64,000 nt of DNA from NCBI GenBank assembly GCA_030734395.1, contig JAUZTG010000047.1:310001-374000 (forward strand), in the 5' to 3' direction. Under the pieces are notes generated by a model. It saw nothing but the letters and a program-made list of their open reading frames with translations, had not been told where the DNA came from and searched no databases. This DNA comes from Sarocladium kiliense (taxonomy: Eukaryota > Ascomycota > Sordariomycetes > Hypocreales > Sarocladiaceae). The position numbers were made by a program, and so were the translations under genes. Below, piece by piece: positions 9,832 to 20,173 of the stretch; position 1 is the stretch's first letter; every line of letters begins with the position of its first letter.

Positions 9832-11268
9832 TCAGAGAACCAGCGAAGCCATCCAGGCAGCTGATAATGCTGTCAAGATAGGCAGAAGCACATGCACCTC
9901 AACAGCCTGCGCCCCTGAGTCGTCATCCTCCTCTTCTGCACTGGTGCCCGGATAGCCCAACTCCTTCTCTTTCTCTTCATAGTCATAATCCTCCGCGAAC
10001 TGCAAAATCCCATCCGACAGCCCTTTTATCTCCGTGCTATTTTCCCGGACAATGGAGCCCTTGAATTCAAGCTTGGCCGATAGTGTCAGATTCCACATCG
10101 CAGTCGGCCATGATACGTCAACGTCGCCATCGGACGCCTCCTTGCTCATACCGATGAAACCCGCGTAATATAGAAAGGCTTCGTAGCCCATGCGCGCATC
10201 CTTCTGATTGCTACCACATCCTGCGCGTCGAAATCCCGTGAATGCAGTGGTAGGCTCTGTCCACTCCGTGTCAAGTGAGAAAGTCAGCTCGTCGCTGCCG
10301 ATACCGCCGATGTTTGCAACAACCCCAGGCTCAAGCCATACAGTAGGACGCATACTCGTATCGTATACGAAAGAATCCTCGTCATCCTCCTCCTCCTCCT
10401 CCTCTTCATCTGCGTCCGGATCTGATCGCATGTCGTACTCCTCGTTAACGGAAGAGAACCCTAGCCTGCATGTCTCCGTGAGGGTAAGGTATTGGCTCTT
10501 TGGGTACCAATTAAGTGACGTCCTCCCGGATGTTGGCACACGGTGGTCGTAGGTGCTTCGCGCCGAGTAGGAACCTCCGCCCTTAGCCTCGCTCAGGCTG
10601 GTGCTCCAGTACGCGGTGCCATTCACGGTCTCGGTCTCCCACTTAGGGTCGTCCGCGTTGGTTCCCTCCCAGTATGCAAACTTCCTCTTCGGACGATCGA
10701 GATTGAAGTCACTGGACCGAATGTGCACCAGGCGTTGCAGGATATCGAGGTACGGTCCATCGGTTGGTTCAAATCCTTTAAGAGACCAGTGCAGAGGATT
10801 GAGGTCTTCAGGGTTGCCACGTGGCCCTACGTGAAACAACGCTGGGTACTCGTATGTCTTCTCGTCCCTTTCATCCTTTGAGCACTGCCTGTTGTCGGTC
10901 CAGTTGTACGGGAGGTCGTATCCTTCATCGAGAAGACTCTCCACGGTCCAAGCCGAATTCTGGGAAATACGGTGCGTGACGGTCAAAGTCCCGTTGTAGT
11001 ATAATCCAGGCATTCCAAACAGCTTCAGTCGCGGCTGGTAGAGCTGGCATGGGCATTCGAAATGGGGGCCGAAGGTACAGCGCGGCTCCCAATCCTGCTT
11101 CTGCTGTTCAAGACTCCGGTCTGAAGTGGCCCCGTCTCCTGAGCTTCCATTGTCTGCCGAGCCTGCGCTATCCCCATCGCCATCACTATCGTGCCCTCCT
11201 CTTCGACAAGAAACAGGGCTGAATAAGTAGGCCAGAGGCAGAACTGACAAGAGGGACAGGAGCCGCAT
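9832..11268 (-). CDS. acidic secreted, probably GPI-anchored glycoprotein of unknown function
   Basis: Single-exon gene of 478 residues. The start is the ATG at 11268 (MRLLSLLSV); upstream in-frame codons are not ATG, and a TATA-like box lies only ~35 bp away. Residues 1-22 form a signal peptide (LPLAYLFSPVSC). A low-complexity Asp/Gly/Ser stretch follows, then a cysteine-containing ectodomain with several N-glycosylation sequons (NGT, NWT, NGT, NLT, NST). Mid-protein there is a run of Asp/Glu (EEEEEEEDDEDS). The C-terminus is hydrophobic (VLLPILTALSAAW), as in a GPI signal or a single membrane anchor. I recognise no catalytic domain. It is separated from the P450 gene by a decayed fragment of itself (11637-11765), so the family has duplicated locally. 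Confidence 0.75.
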   Translation of the reverse strand: MRLLSLLSVLPLAYLFSPVSCRRGGHDSDGDGDSAGSADNGSSGDGATSDRSLEQQKQDWEPRCTFGPHFECPCQLYQPRLKLFGMPGLYYNGTLTVTHRISQNSAWTVESLLDEGYDLPYNWTDNRQCSKDERDEKTYEYPALFHVGPRGNPEDLNPLHWSLKGFEPTDGPYLDILQRLVHIRSSDFNLDRPKRKFAYWEGTNADDPKWETETVNGTAYWSTSLSEAKGGGSYSARSTYDHRVPTSGRTSLNWYPKSQYLTLTETCRLGFSSVNEEYDMRSDPDADEEEEEEEDDEDSFVYDTSMRPTVWLEPGVVANIGGIGSDELTFSLDTEWTEPTTAFTGFRRAGCGSNQKDARMGYEAFLYYAGFIGMSKEASDGDVDVSWPTAMWNLTLSAKLEFKGSIVRENSTEIKGLSDGILQFAEDYDYEEKEKELGYPGTSAEEEDDDSGAQAVEVHVLLPILTALSAAWMASLVL

Positions 11269-11301
11269 GTTGACCTTTGCAAGCAAGGCCACACACGCCT
11301 A

Positions 11302-11307
11302 CTTATA
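11302..11307 (-). promoter_or_regulatory. TATA-like box of the secreted-protein gene
   Basis: On the minus strand the sequence reads TATAAG, about 35 bp before the ATG at 11268. It implies a very short leader and supports that start over any upstream one. Confidence 0.4.
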
Positions 11308-11636
11308 TCCTGAAGTTCTTAAATGAGCACAAGGAAAAGTTGCTGACGAGGGACCGTCTAAAATCCGGATTCAAGCTCATTTTGTCTTTTAAGTTGGCAT
11401 TTACGTACTTGGCCCTGACAGGAAACGCGAGAATTAACAACCCTTGCTTGGTTGTCGATCGTGTGTGGGGTCTGCAGCTCAGCTCTTCGTCTTTTGGGAC
11501 GAAGCCGGGGCTTTACTCTGTACGATCGTTTAAAATGGGTGGAGCGGTCCTCATTTCGGAGTAACAGAACGCCGCTTGCTTACTTTAATGTTAACCTTCT
11601 TCTGTGAGCCGCGGTTGACGTACGCTTCTGTGCTTA

Positions 11637-11765
11637 ATGTCTCGGTGAGGGGTAAGGTGTTGACTCTCTGGGTACCAATTGTGCAACGTCCGCCGGGATA
11701 TTGGCACACGATGGTCGTCGGTGCTTGGCGCCGCCGTACGTGACTTCGAGGTGCCAGTACATTGT
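11637..11765 (-). pseudogene. decayed fragment duplicated from the secreted-protein gene
   Basis: On the minus strand this segment reads DHRVPISRRTLHNWYPESQHL, against DHRVPTSGRTSLNWYPKSQYL in the intact neighbour (DNA about 10465-10612). The DNA is clearly alignable, for example a shared CTGGGTACCAATT / TTGGGTACCAATT core and TTGGCACACG followed by TGGTCG. A one-base insertion near 11650 breaks the frame after the YLTL region, and no start or cysteines survive. It is therefore a fragment, inverted in neither orientation nor strand relative to its parent, left about 1.1 kb upstream of it. Confidence 0.75.
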
Positions 11766-12015
11766 GATAAGGCTAACTGTAAGAATGCCACAGTAACGGG
11801 ATGTACCTTAGTTAGCGGGCCAAGAATAGCCAAGCCTGCCACACCATCCCGTCACTCCCGGCGGCAAACTGGATCCGTTCTTGGTCATTCACTGCGGTTC
11901 TCATTTACCGGGACTTTGACTGAGAACTCTTAAGTCATATGTACTTGATATTCTCAACACGGTTGTCGTTTCCCAAAATCCAGGATAAGGTTTGAGTAGG
12001 CATCTTGTGTAAGTG

Positions 12016-12021
12016 TATAAG
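12016..12021 (+). promoter_or_regulatory. TATA-like element of the P450 gene
   Basis: TATAAG lies 108 bp upstream of the P450 start codon, at the usual distance for a fungal core promoter with a short leader. Confidence 0.35.
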
Positions 12022-12128
12022 TATAGGCGAAGGTAGGCGAAGAAGGCAAAGGTGACAATGTTCCATAGGTGGGAAACTTTCATTAGAACAACCCCAACTT
12101 TTCTTATTGCTCCATTTACACTTTTGCA

Positions 12129-13803
12129 ATGGCAAAACTACAGGGACTTCTAGATCTTCTGAGCTTGAAAAGCTTTGCTTTCTGTTTGTTGGGCTTGCTT
12201 CTGTACAAGGTCATAGCCCAGATTGTCTACTACCGCTACTTCCATCCGCTCCGGATCTATCCTGGCCCCTTTTTGGGTACAGTGACCCGATTATGGATTG
12301 CATGGCATTGTTGGCGGGAAACAGAACTGGACACACTCTACAAACTTCACGAAAAATACGGTTCGAATTCATCCTGCCATGGAATACCTTCAACCAGCAT
12401 AACAGCTAACATGACGCTCTAGGGCCTGTCTTGCGCATTACGCCGACTTTACTGCTAGTCAGCGACTCATCGAAGCTACCGGCCATATACAGCCGTCGTG
12501 CTGACAAGACAGACCACTACGTCACCGGCACGTTTGGCGACACGGAAAGCGTGTTGAATATGAAACTACACCGCACGCATGCCAAGTTTCGGAAGTTGAT
12601 TGCAGGGCCGTACAGCTTCACTAATATCAAGAAGATGGAACCGCTCATCGATGCTCGCATGCAACATTGGGTTGATAAGATGTCTGTCGATTTTGTGTCT
12701 ACTGGAAAGGCTTTCGATGTGTGCGATTGGGCTGTTTATATGGCCTATGATGTGGTTTCCGAGATCGGCTTTGGCGCTCCATTCGGCTTTGTGGAAGCAG
12801 GTGCTGATGTTGGAGACTTGATCCAGGGGTTCCACGACGGCATTACAGCATTTGGCATTCTAGCCCGATTACACCCGTTCATGACGTGGGTCAAGAGCAC
12901 ATGGTTGGGGAGGAAATACCTTGTTGCGAAGCCCGAGGACAGCTCAGGCATTGGAGTCTTGATGCGCTACCGCGACAAACTGCTCGAGGATCGATTGAAA
13001 CAGATCGCGGAGGGCAAGACAGTCGACCGAGTTGACCTCCTCCAAACCTTCATTGACGCACGAAGCGAAGACGGAGAGCCTCTGGAGATTGATTATATTC
13101 GTGCTGAAATTCTTTTAGTACTGCTTGCTGGCGCTGACACCACGGGCACCACCTTTCAGGCCATGATTCATTACATTATCTCAACCCCGGGGGTCTACGA
13201 CCGAGTTATTCGCGAGATCAATGCAGCATCACGGGCCGGTCTACTGAGCGACATGGTCCAATTTGACGAAGTCACAGCACACTGCCCTTATTACATTGCT
13301 TGTGTACGTGAGTCAATGCGCCTATGCCCGTCTGCACCAAACATTTTCCCGCGCCTAGTCCCGGAGCCCGGTCTCGATCTGTTTGGCAAGTTCGCGCCGG
13401 CCGGAACAGAAATCACATGCAACCCTTGGTTGGTACATCGTGATAAACGCTTTTATGGTCCGGATGCTCTTGAGTTCAAACCGGAACGATGGATGGAATC
13501 TGAAAGCCGAACACGGGAATTGCTCAAGTATAACTTTACCTTCGGGTATGGTAGCCGGGTTTGTCTCGGGAAGGATATCGCAACTATTGAACTGTACAAG
13601 GGCCCATTACAGGTGAGTTTGGGTAATCCCGGAGAGGATAATTGGCTGGGCAAAGTCAACATATTGATGTTATAACACAGTTCTTCCGACTTTTCGACGT
13701 CCAATTAGTGGACAAGTCTCGCCCTGGCAGATTCATTGTCCATGGCGGTGTTGGCTTTTGGGAAGACATGCAGATTACCATCAAGAAGCGGAGTTTAAAG
13801 TGA
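12129..13803 (+). CDS. microsomal cytochrome P450 monooxygenase (pisatin-demethylase-like class)
   Basis: Exons 12129-12360, 12423-13612 and 13681-13803 with introns of 62 bp (GCTAACATGAC branch region) and 68 bp; product 514 residues. Residues about 14-35 form a membrane anchor (FAFCLLGLLLYKVIA), followed by a proline hinge (RIYPGP). Core motifs are present: I-helix oxygen-activation motif AGADTT, K-helix ExxR as ESMR, PERW meander, and the haem loop FGYGSRVCLG with the axial Cys. Class II fungal P450s of this shape sit in the ER and need the NADPH-P450 reductase. Overall pattern resembles the CYP57/pisatin demethylase and related detoxification families, but the subfamily cannot be fixed by eye. 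It shares the block with a Zn2Cys6 regulator, SDR and UGT, suggesting xenobiotic or metabolite tailoring. Confidence 0.93.
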
Positions 13804-16800
13804 CCGCGGGGTGGGCAGTAAACGCATCATAGGCATGAGTGACCTGAATCAATCCGGGTTGGTGGTTCTCACGATAAAAAGTCCGGACGTCTATCACAGA
13901 TATCCCAAGCTCGAGGAGGATCTTCTTGAGGATGTCTTCCCGGAAGACCTCTAGATCTGTTTGTCCACAACCGAGATTAGTTCTTCGCTGATTTAATGAA
14001 ATGTATTTTACTATTATGCTGCTGAAGTTGGGAAAAGATTGAGGAATCGTGAGCTTCAGGAGTTTTCGGAGCTTGATCAGCATGCTGAAAGTTCATCTGG
14101 TGTGAATCAGTTTGCGGTCCAACTGGTGGATAGTGTTGCTAGGGCGGTGGGGGGGGGGGGGGGGGTTACTGAAAATGATAATCGAATCAATGGCAGCCGC
14201 GTGAACTGGTTGGCTAGTATTTTTCAGCTGCGGCCCCTAGCCTTGAAACAGAAGCTAGTGAGTGAAGAAGAGGGAAAAGAAAAGAAACAACCAGGAGATG
14301 CTCGAGGTAGTGGAATCACTTGACCCCAGGCGCCGTCGTGTGGACTCACAGCCGCATCAGACTTCCTAGCGCTCTCGGCGGTTCTATCATGCTCTTGTTA
14401 GCGCTGATCTGATGTTGCTGATATAAATGGCTCTCCGAGCGATATTCACATGGTTGCCACCGCTTTCTTCCGTCCTGGTAGTACATGGCAAGCGTGGGAT
14501 TTGTCGCGCTCTTCTCGTGGAATACGCGAACGCCCAGTCGAATCAGGCCGGGCTGCAGGGGTCTGGCAGAGGATGTCATTGTACTACCAAACAGCAAGGT
14601 CGAGGCGTTTGATCTGGCGCACGGCAGCGGGCCAAGTATAGCTCGTGATAACCTTGTACGAGTCTACGCAGCGAGTGTTCGTCCGGGCGATGACCTACGT
14701 GGTAGTCGTTGGGCGAACAAGACCATTATGCGATTCTTAGCTAAGAACACAACCTGCCTATCATTGATTATATGATACTAGATATGGCTATCTATGACAC
14801 TTGGTAGTTAAACTATTCCTTAGTATAGATCTTTTCTACGCTTTCTGCACAAAAATCGTATTATCCAGACGGATACTGGCTTCCAAGGCAAGTTCATCCC
14901 AAATCATGTAGGTCTAGATCCCAGTTTGACTGTCTGACCTTCCGCTCCTCCTGCTGTATATCAATTTCGCGCTCCTTTACCCTGGTCAAAACTGCTAGCG
15001 ATGAATGATAGACCGGAAGAACTCTTTAATCAAAATTGAGTGATCTTCCCACCCCACAGATGCTATTTTGGAGAATGGCACCACACTGGGTATGAACATT
15101 CTGACTTTGAAGCTTCCAGCTGGCGGGAAAATTCCAGGCTTAAATAATGACATTATCGAAATGAGATATTCTGCACCCATCGGGAAAGGGAATCTCGACT
15201 TCCAACGCACAGGCTCTACTCTCAGGTAGTTTGTATAACAGCTCAATCCGATTCAGACGGTCTTGAATCGTCATTGTATGTCAGCTGCTCAGGTTATGTA
15301 ATTTTCGCCACAAATGACTACAGTGTGCGTTGATAAGGAACTGCCATCCAAAGCCCAAGTCTACAAGCATCGTCCCTGTAAAGTTATCAAGGGGTGTCCC
15401 ACAGCGGCCGCTAATGGCTATCTTCCTTCCGCAGAAGCCGCTCCCCGTTCGAAACGGATGAAGCCGTCGTGGACCTACGTCGGCGAAACACAATGAGGGG
15501 GAAACTTGAAGGCCCACTGTGATAGCCCGCGAAGGAGGCGGGCCACGGCGCGTGATGGAGTGCAGGCTGTGTCCACCTCGAGGTGAATGTGGTGTGGAGA
15601 GGAGGGGAAAGGAGAAGAGCGCGTAGGATTTGGGTTGGATGGATCAGAAGAGGGGGAATGGAGTCTTGACGGAGAGTTCGGGACGGGCCACGGGAGTAGG
15701 GATATGGCCTCGAGAGAGTTGAGGGACGGGCCTAGCTCTGGAGCAAAGAGAGAAAGATGGGAGTGCTGGGCGAGGCGGGTATGTGATTGCATCTCATTAG
15801 GGGTGTGACAGTCCGCAGCAGCGACATATCACCTGATAGTATTGCAACGCCGCAGTCGATGAGATCAGCACCGCAAGGAGATGAGGCATCTTTCTCTCAC
15901 ATCCACTCATCCTCATTTCAATGGACCATGACGAGGCGTCAGCTGCTGCAAAGCCTTCTCCAGCTGCCATCAACCTTGCAAATTGAAGAGCCACTGACGA
16001 CATGGAGTCGAACAGTCATACCAACTCTATTGATGGGATATGGGTGGACGTCCCTTGACTGTGTTTGTTCCCGAAAAGGCCTACGCAGGGGGCTAGCGCA
16101 ATACTCAGCTGACCCGGATTTGGCCTTTTAGAGCCCTCAATGAGGACAATGGCTTTTACAGCTTGTGTCTCACCGGACGGTTGCTGAGTGAAAGCAGCCT
16201 CACAACTGGCTCGCGCCTAAAAACGACGGCCGCTGCCAGGCGAAAGGGTGTGGTCCTGAGCCAACAGGACAGGCATAAGCATGGGCTTGCCGTAACCGAA
16301 GAAAAGCAGCCGACGATTCGAGATTCGAGACATGAGCACGTGGACACCTGCAGACGGGTGTCTCTGCTCGTAACCCTCTCCGAATCGTCGAACGTTTTGG
16401 AACACGGGAAGCATAGGAAGGATGGTCATCACGTTACCATGGGAGCGGGCCGGGATGTCTCCCAAGACCTTCCTGGAGGATTTGCCGCTGCGCCCAATCA
16501 CATCGTGAAGAACCCTTCTTGGCGAAGGACACCCTTGTCTGAGGCGGCGAGGGCCGCGATCATTGGCCAGCTGAGGTATTCTCAAAGATGGAGACTGGGA
16601 AAAGCTCCAGATCGATACTCAGGACTCTCTAGAGACCCGGCAATTGTCCTAAACTGGAGACCATGGTCTGTTCGAGGGCCACGATTGCTCGCTTTGAGAA
16701 TCATCCGGCTGGCTGAGTGAATGATGCGTTGTCAATGAGGCGACTTCTCAAGGCCTGTCGTCGAGGAGGTACTTCGCCCACTGCTGGGAGTGACTTACAG

Positions 16801-18560
16801 GGGTCCTGGGTCTTTGTCGGATCTGCGATGCGCATGCGTGGTCTCACTGCAAGGGGTCTTGCTGCTGTCTGGGGAGGGACCGCCACAACCGAGGAACAAA
16901 GCCTTCTGTAGGATTCCCGGATTTGAACCACGGTGAGAGATCTTCTCTGCCTTGAGGGCGGACAGTGGTGATTCCAGCCACACGGTCGGTGCCACGTCAC
17001 ACATCATCACCAGCCTCACCTCGGGGCCTAGTGTGGCGGAGTGCATACATACGGTGCAGACATAGTGACTAACGGTTTTGCCGCTAGGGGAGTCCGTCAT
17101 AACACTAAGTGCTGGGCGTTAATGCGTCGCGCTGTTAGTGCAGTCTGGACTTCTCTAGCCGGCTGCCTCATCGACGACCGTCCAGCAGCCATTGCCACGA
17201 GAATTGCACCCGTCCGTTTTCCCTGGCAGGCATATCCCAGTTCCTTGGAAGAGGCATATGCGGGAGGATATTTTTGTATCCTCATACGCGATCTGCGCAG
17301 GGAAAACAAAAGACTACGAATGCACTTGCCACTCACCTGCAGCTGCTTTTCAGCTTGCCTAGGTTTCTTGCAGGCTGTTGGTCGCGTAACAGGCCACCTT
17401 TAGCATGTCATGTCAGGCAGAATTGAATGTGGAAAGTCGATCATGGGCATGATATCTGATGCCAGAAATGACAGACCGTCAAGGATTCGATACCATGAGA
17501 GAAGACACACACATCTGAAGGACACCAATGCAGGAGAAGCATCCGCGAGACATTACTGGTCTTTAGTGAGCCTGCTTTCTAAAGCATGATTGGACAATAA
17601 TGATGGCCCCAACACCAATAACACGTCTTGTAACGTTCGTGGCGCCTCTGGTGCTAAGCGACGACTGGCATCTCAGCGAATCACAGGGTGCGCATGGCTC
17701 CTACTGCTGGTTGTTTGCGGGAAGGAGAGTCAAGTCTGTGCGCGGATCCTGGGAAGACCCCGTCGGAGAAAGGAGAGTAAGACATGGGCAAGACATGCAT
17801 TGCATTTGCTGCGTGTCCTAGACAGACAGCGGCTCGCACAGCTTGTCAAGTGCAGACCGGGAACTACAATGACGGCTTTCGCTGTTGACCTGGGATGTGA
17901 GTCACGTTACCAGTGTCGTCACTGTGTCGGTGAGGGAAAGCACTGCCTTTTCTTGCCGCCTGCCCAGTTGGCAAGAAGCGGTGTTGCGACATCGGCCATG
18001 TGACCAGCAGAGCACGTGCCCTAAGCTTCCCTGTTACCGAAGATACCTGAAGGGGTACCTTCAGTGTAGTCTCCACGCCAATGAGGCCATCCCTGGATCT
18101 TAATGGATCGTCCTCAAGTTGCTGCTACTGCGCTATATGTGGCAGGCTTTGGTTTCTGGGTTGGCGCAAGGTGCAGATCACCCAGCACCGGCCACCTCCG
18201 GGTGTGTGCCCTGCTATCGCATCGCACCTTCCACTGGAAAAAGCGTACGACATCCGATATAGGACCCACCGCGTCAATGTCAAGCCGTGCCGGTTCTGCT
18301 GCCTGCCTCGCTCATGAAAGTGCAAATTTTGATGTTACTTGCTCACCATCATCAGCCGCCAGAAATGACATCTTCCAATCCCAGGCGCATATACAGCCAA
18401 CAGAGTAGACGCTATCAAAAGCCAACACGCGCGATCTGCTCCATTGAGTAAGAGCTAAATCACTAAGCCGCCCAACCGCCCCGCGCCCACTCTGACCATC
18501 AGACGGCCCGTCCAACGCCAATGCTCGACAGGACCACAATCAAGCGCATCAGCCCCCCCT
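13804..18560. other. 4.8-kb gene-poor region
   Basis: Many 60-185-codon ORFs overlap on both strands here with no domain, signal peptide or plausible splice set that I recognise. A 100-codon minus ORF at 13781-14083 overlaps the P450 3' end. Minus 14995-15246 reads protein-like for about 80 codons but has no identifiable partner exons. A poly-G tract lies at 14149-14165. Base composition is not strikingly AT-rich, so a heavily RIP-mutated transposon is unlikely. Confidence 0.45.
14149..14165. repeat. homopolymer G17
   Basis: Seventeen consecutive G residues on the + strand. Such runs are prone to slippage and sequencing error. Confidence 0.9.
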
Positions 18561-20173
18561 TTCCCAGTCGTATCGTATCTGTCAAGATTTCAAGATCTTT
18601 TCACAAATCGTCTCCATCTAAATTGATACCGGCAGCCATCAAGACTCACCCACCATGAGGCCCGTGCCCCCACCAACAACCACAGCGTTGCACCCGCCGG
18701 GACCCATCGCCCTACCCTCCTCCAAGACAACTGACAAGGATGCACCGCGAGGCCCTCGACGCCGTCGATTGATTTGCCCGACAAGACGCCCCGGCCAAAG
18801 CGCCACATCCAATCGCCGCCGTCGTATGCACATGCCAGGGTCCTGTCTGCACCCGATGGCGGCGCAGTGTATACAGTAGACTGCACCAAGCGGCCCTGCA
18901 CGGACTGCGCAAAAGCCATCCATGCACGCCTTCCAACTTTGCTCTCTCCCGGCAGAGGCGGCGGCGCCTCTTTTCACGATGGAGTCGACCCATCATCCAT
19001 GGTGCCCCGGACCCGTCCAACGGGGCCCTCTTCGAAGCCGTCTCTGATCTGCCCTGTGCGATCCAATCCCAGCACACCATTGCCGCCTAGAACATAGCTA
19101 CGCCTAACATGCAGCCGGCCTCTTCGCCAACAGTCTTGCTCCCTGGGAGCTTAAGGGGTCAGGTGGCGTTATACCAGCAGAGATGCGAATATAGCAGCAC
19201 TTTGAACAGACCAAGGCACCCAAGTACCTTTGCCATCTAACCCAGGTACCTCGACCAGACTCTTCGCCGTACGCCCCGGTCGAGGCTCGGAACTGACGCC
19301 GTTCACCTAAATACGATATTGCTGTCAGTCGTCTCCATGTGGGATGTTTCTGTTCTGGTCCTCTTGTTGCTTTTGATACTTTGAACCTCCTCGCCCCCAT
19401 AGTCCGACTAATTTGTCCCTCCATCCTCATCCTCATCCTCATCCACGACACACACACCGAGGCAAGCGACACCCACGACAGCCACCAACGACATAGGAAG
19501 ACTGGTTTTCCTCGAATACACTCACCATCACACGTCCTCATTTCTCCTACTCGACCTCTGTCACTTAGACGCGACACCTTTTGCGCGCATTCATACCCTC
19601 CATCTCCGTTGGCGCACCACCCAAGGCTCGAGGCCCCCACCACACCTGTGTGTCCATCACCTTCGAGGACACCAACTTCACGCGCCCACGACTATTCACG
19701 CAATCACTCGACCGATATACCCTCTTCTTTCTTCCTCTCTCTTCAGCTTCTGATTTTGGCGTGTTGTGTTTGCGTTTCTTTCGTATTTACTCTTGCGACA
19801 GCTGCCGTGCAGCTCTGCTTCTGCTTGACTTAGGCGACACCGTCCCAGACGACAAGCAATAATCCTTCTCGATTCCCAATTCCGACATCCATCACATTAG
19901 CCGCCCATTGCCCTGGGTCTGCTTTGAAAATATTTCAGCGCTTCGGACGATCAATATCAGCGATCGAATATTGGTAAGACCTCGATTCGGTCTTTCCATT
20001 CTCACTCCGTCCCCTGCCTGGGATCCATCCTTACCCGCTGTGTATAAGCCGCTCGCTGCGCGGCTGACATCACTTGACGGCGACTCGGAAATTATACTTC
20101 GGAGGATGATATCAACAGGATTTTCAGTGGAAGGCATGTTTTGATAGCACCCGAAGACTATCCCCGGATCATC
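18560..20173 (+). other. long CT-rich leader/promoter region of the methyltransferase-like gene
   Basis: From about 19370 the + strand is strongly pyrimidine- and CA-rich (TCCTCATCCTCATCC runs and similar), typical of a long 5' leader in filamentous fungi. A GT donor near 19973 (ATTGGTAAGACC) suggests a possible leader intron. Several short upstream ORFs precede the main start at 20174. No separate gene is supported. Confidence 0.5.

Larger units (their letters stand above)
11293..12128. other. divergent promoter region with a gene relic
   Basis: This region separates the leftward secreted-protein gene from the rightward P450 gene. It contains the relic at 11637-11765 and the P450 promoter; nothing else is recognisable. 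Confidence 0.5.

Noticed and set aside
16163..16720. 185-codon + ORF
   Set aside because: No homology-like features, and an equally long overlapping minus ORF; not supported as a gene.
16895..17000. tRNA-like T-arm on the minus strand (GGTTCAAATCC followed by GGGAATCC)
   Set aside because: The T-stem has a mismatch, no 7-bp acceptor stem can be paired, and no anticodon arm with a proper 5-bp stem fits upstream. A tRNAscan-SE run would settle it.
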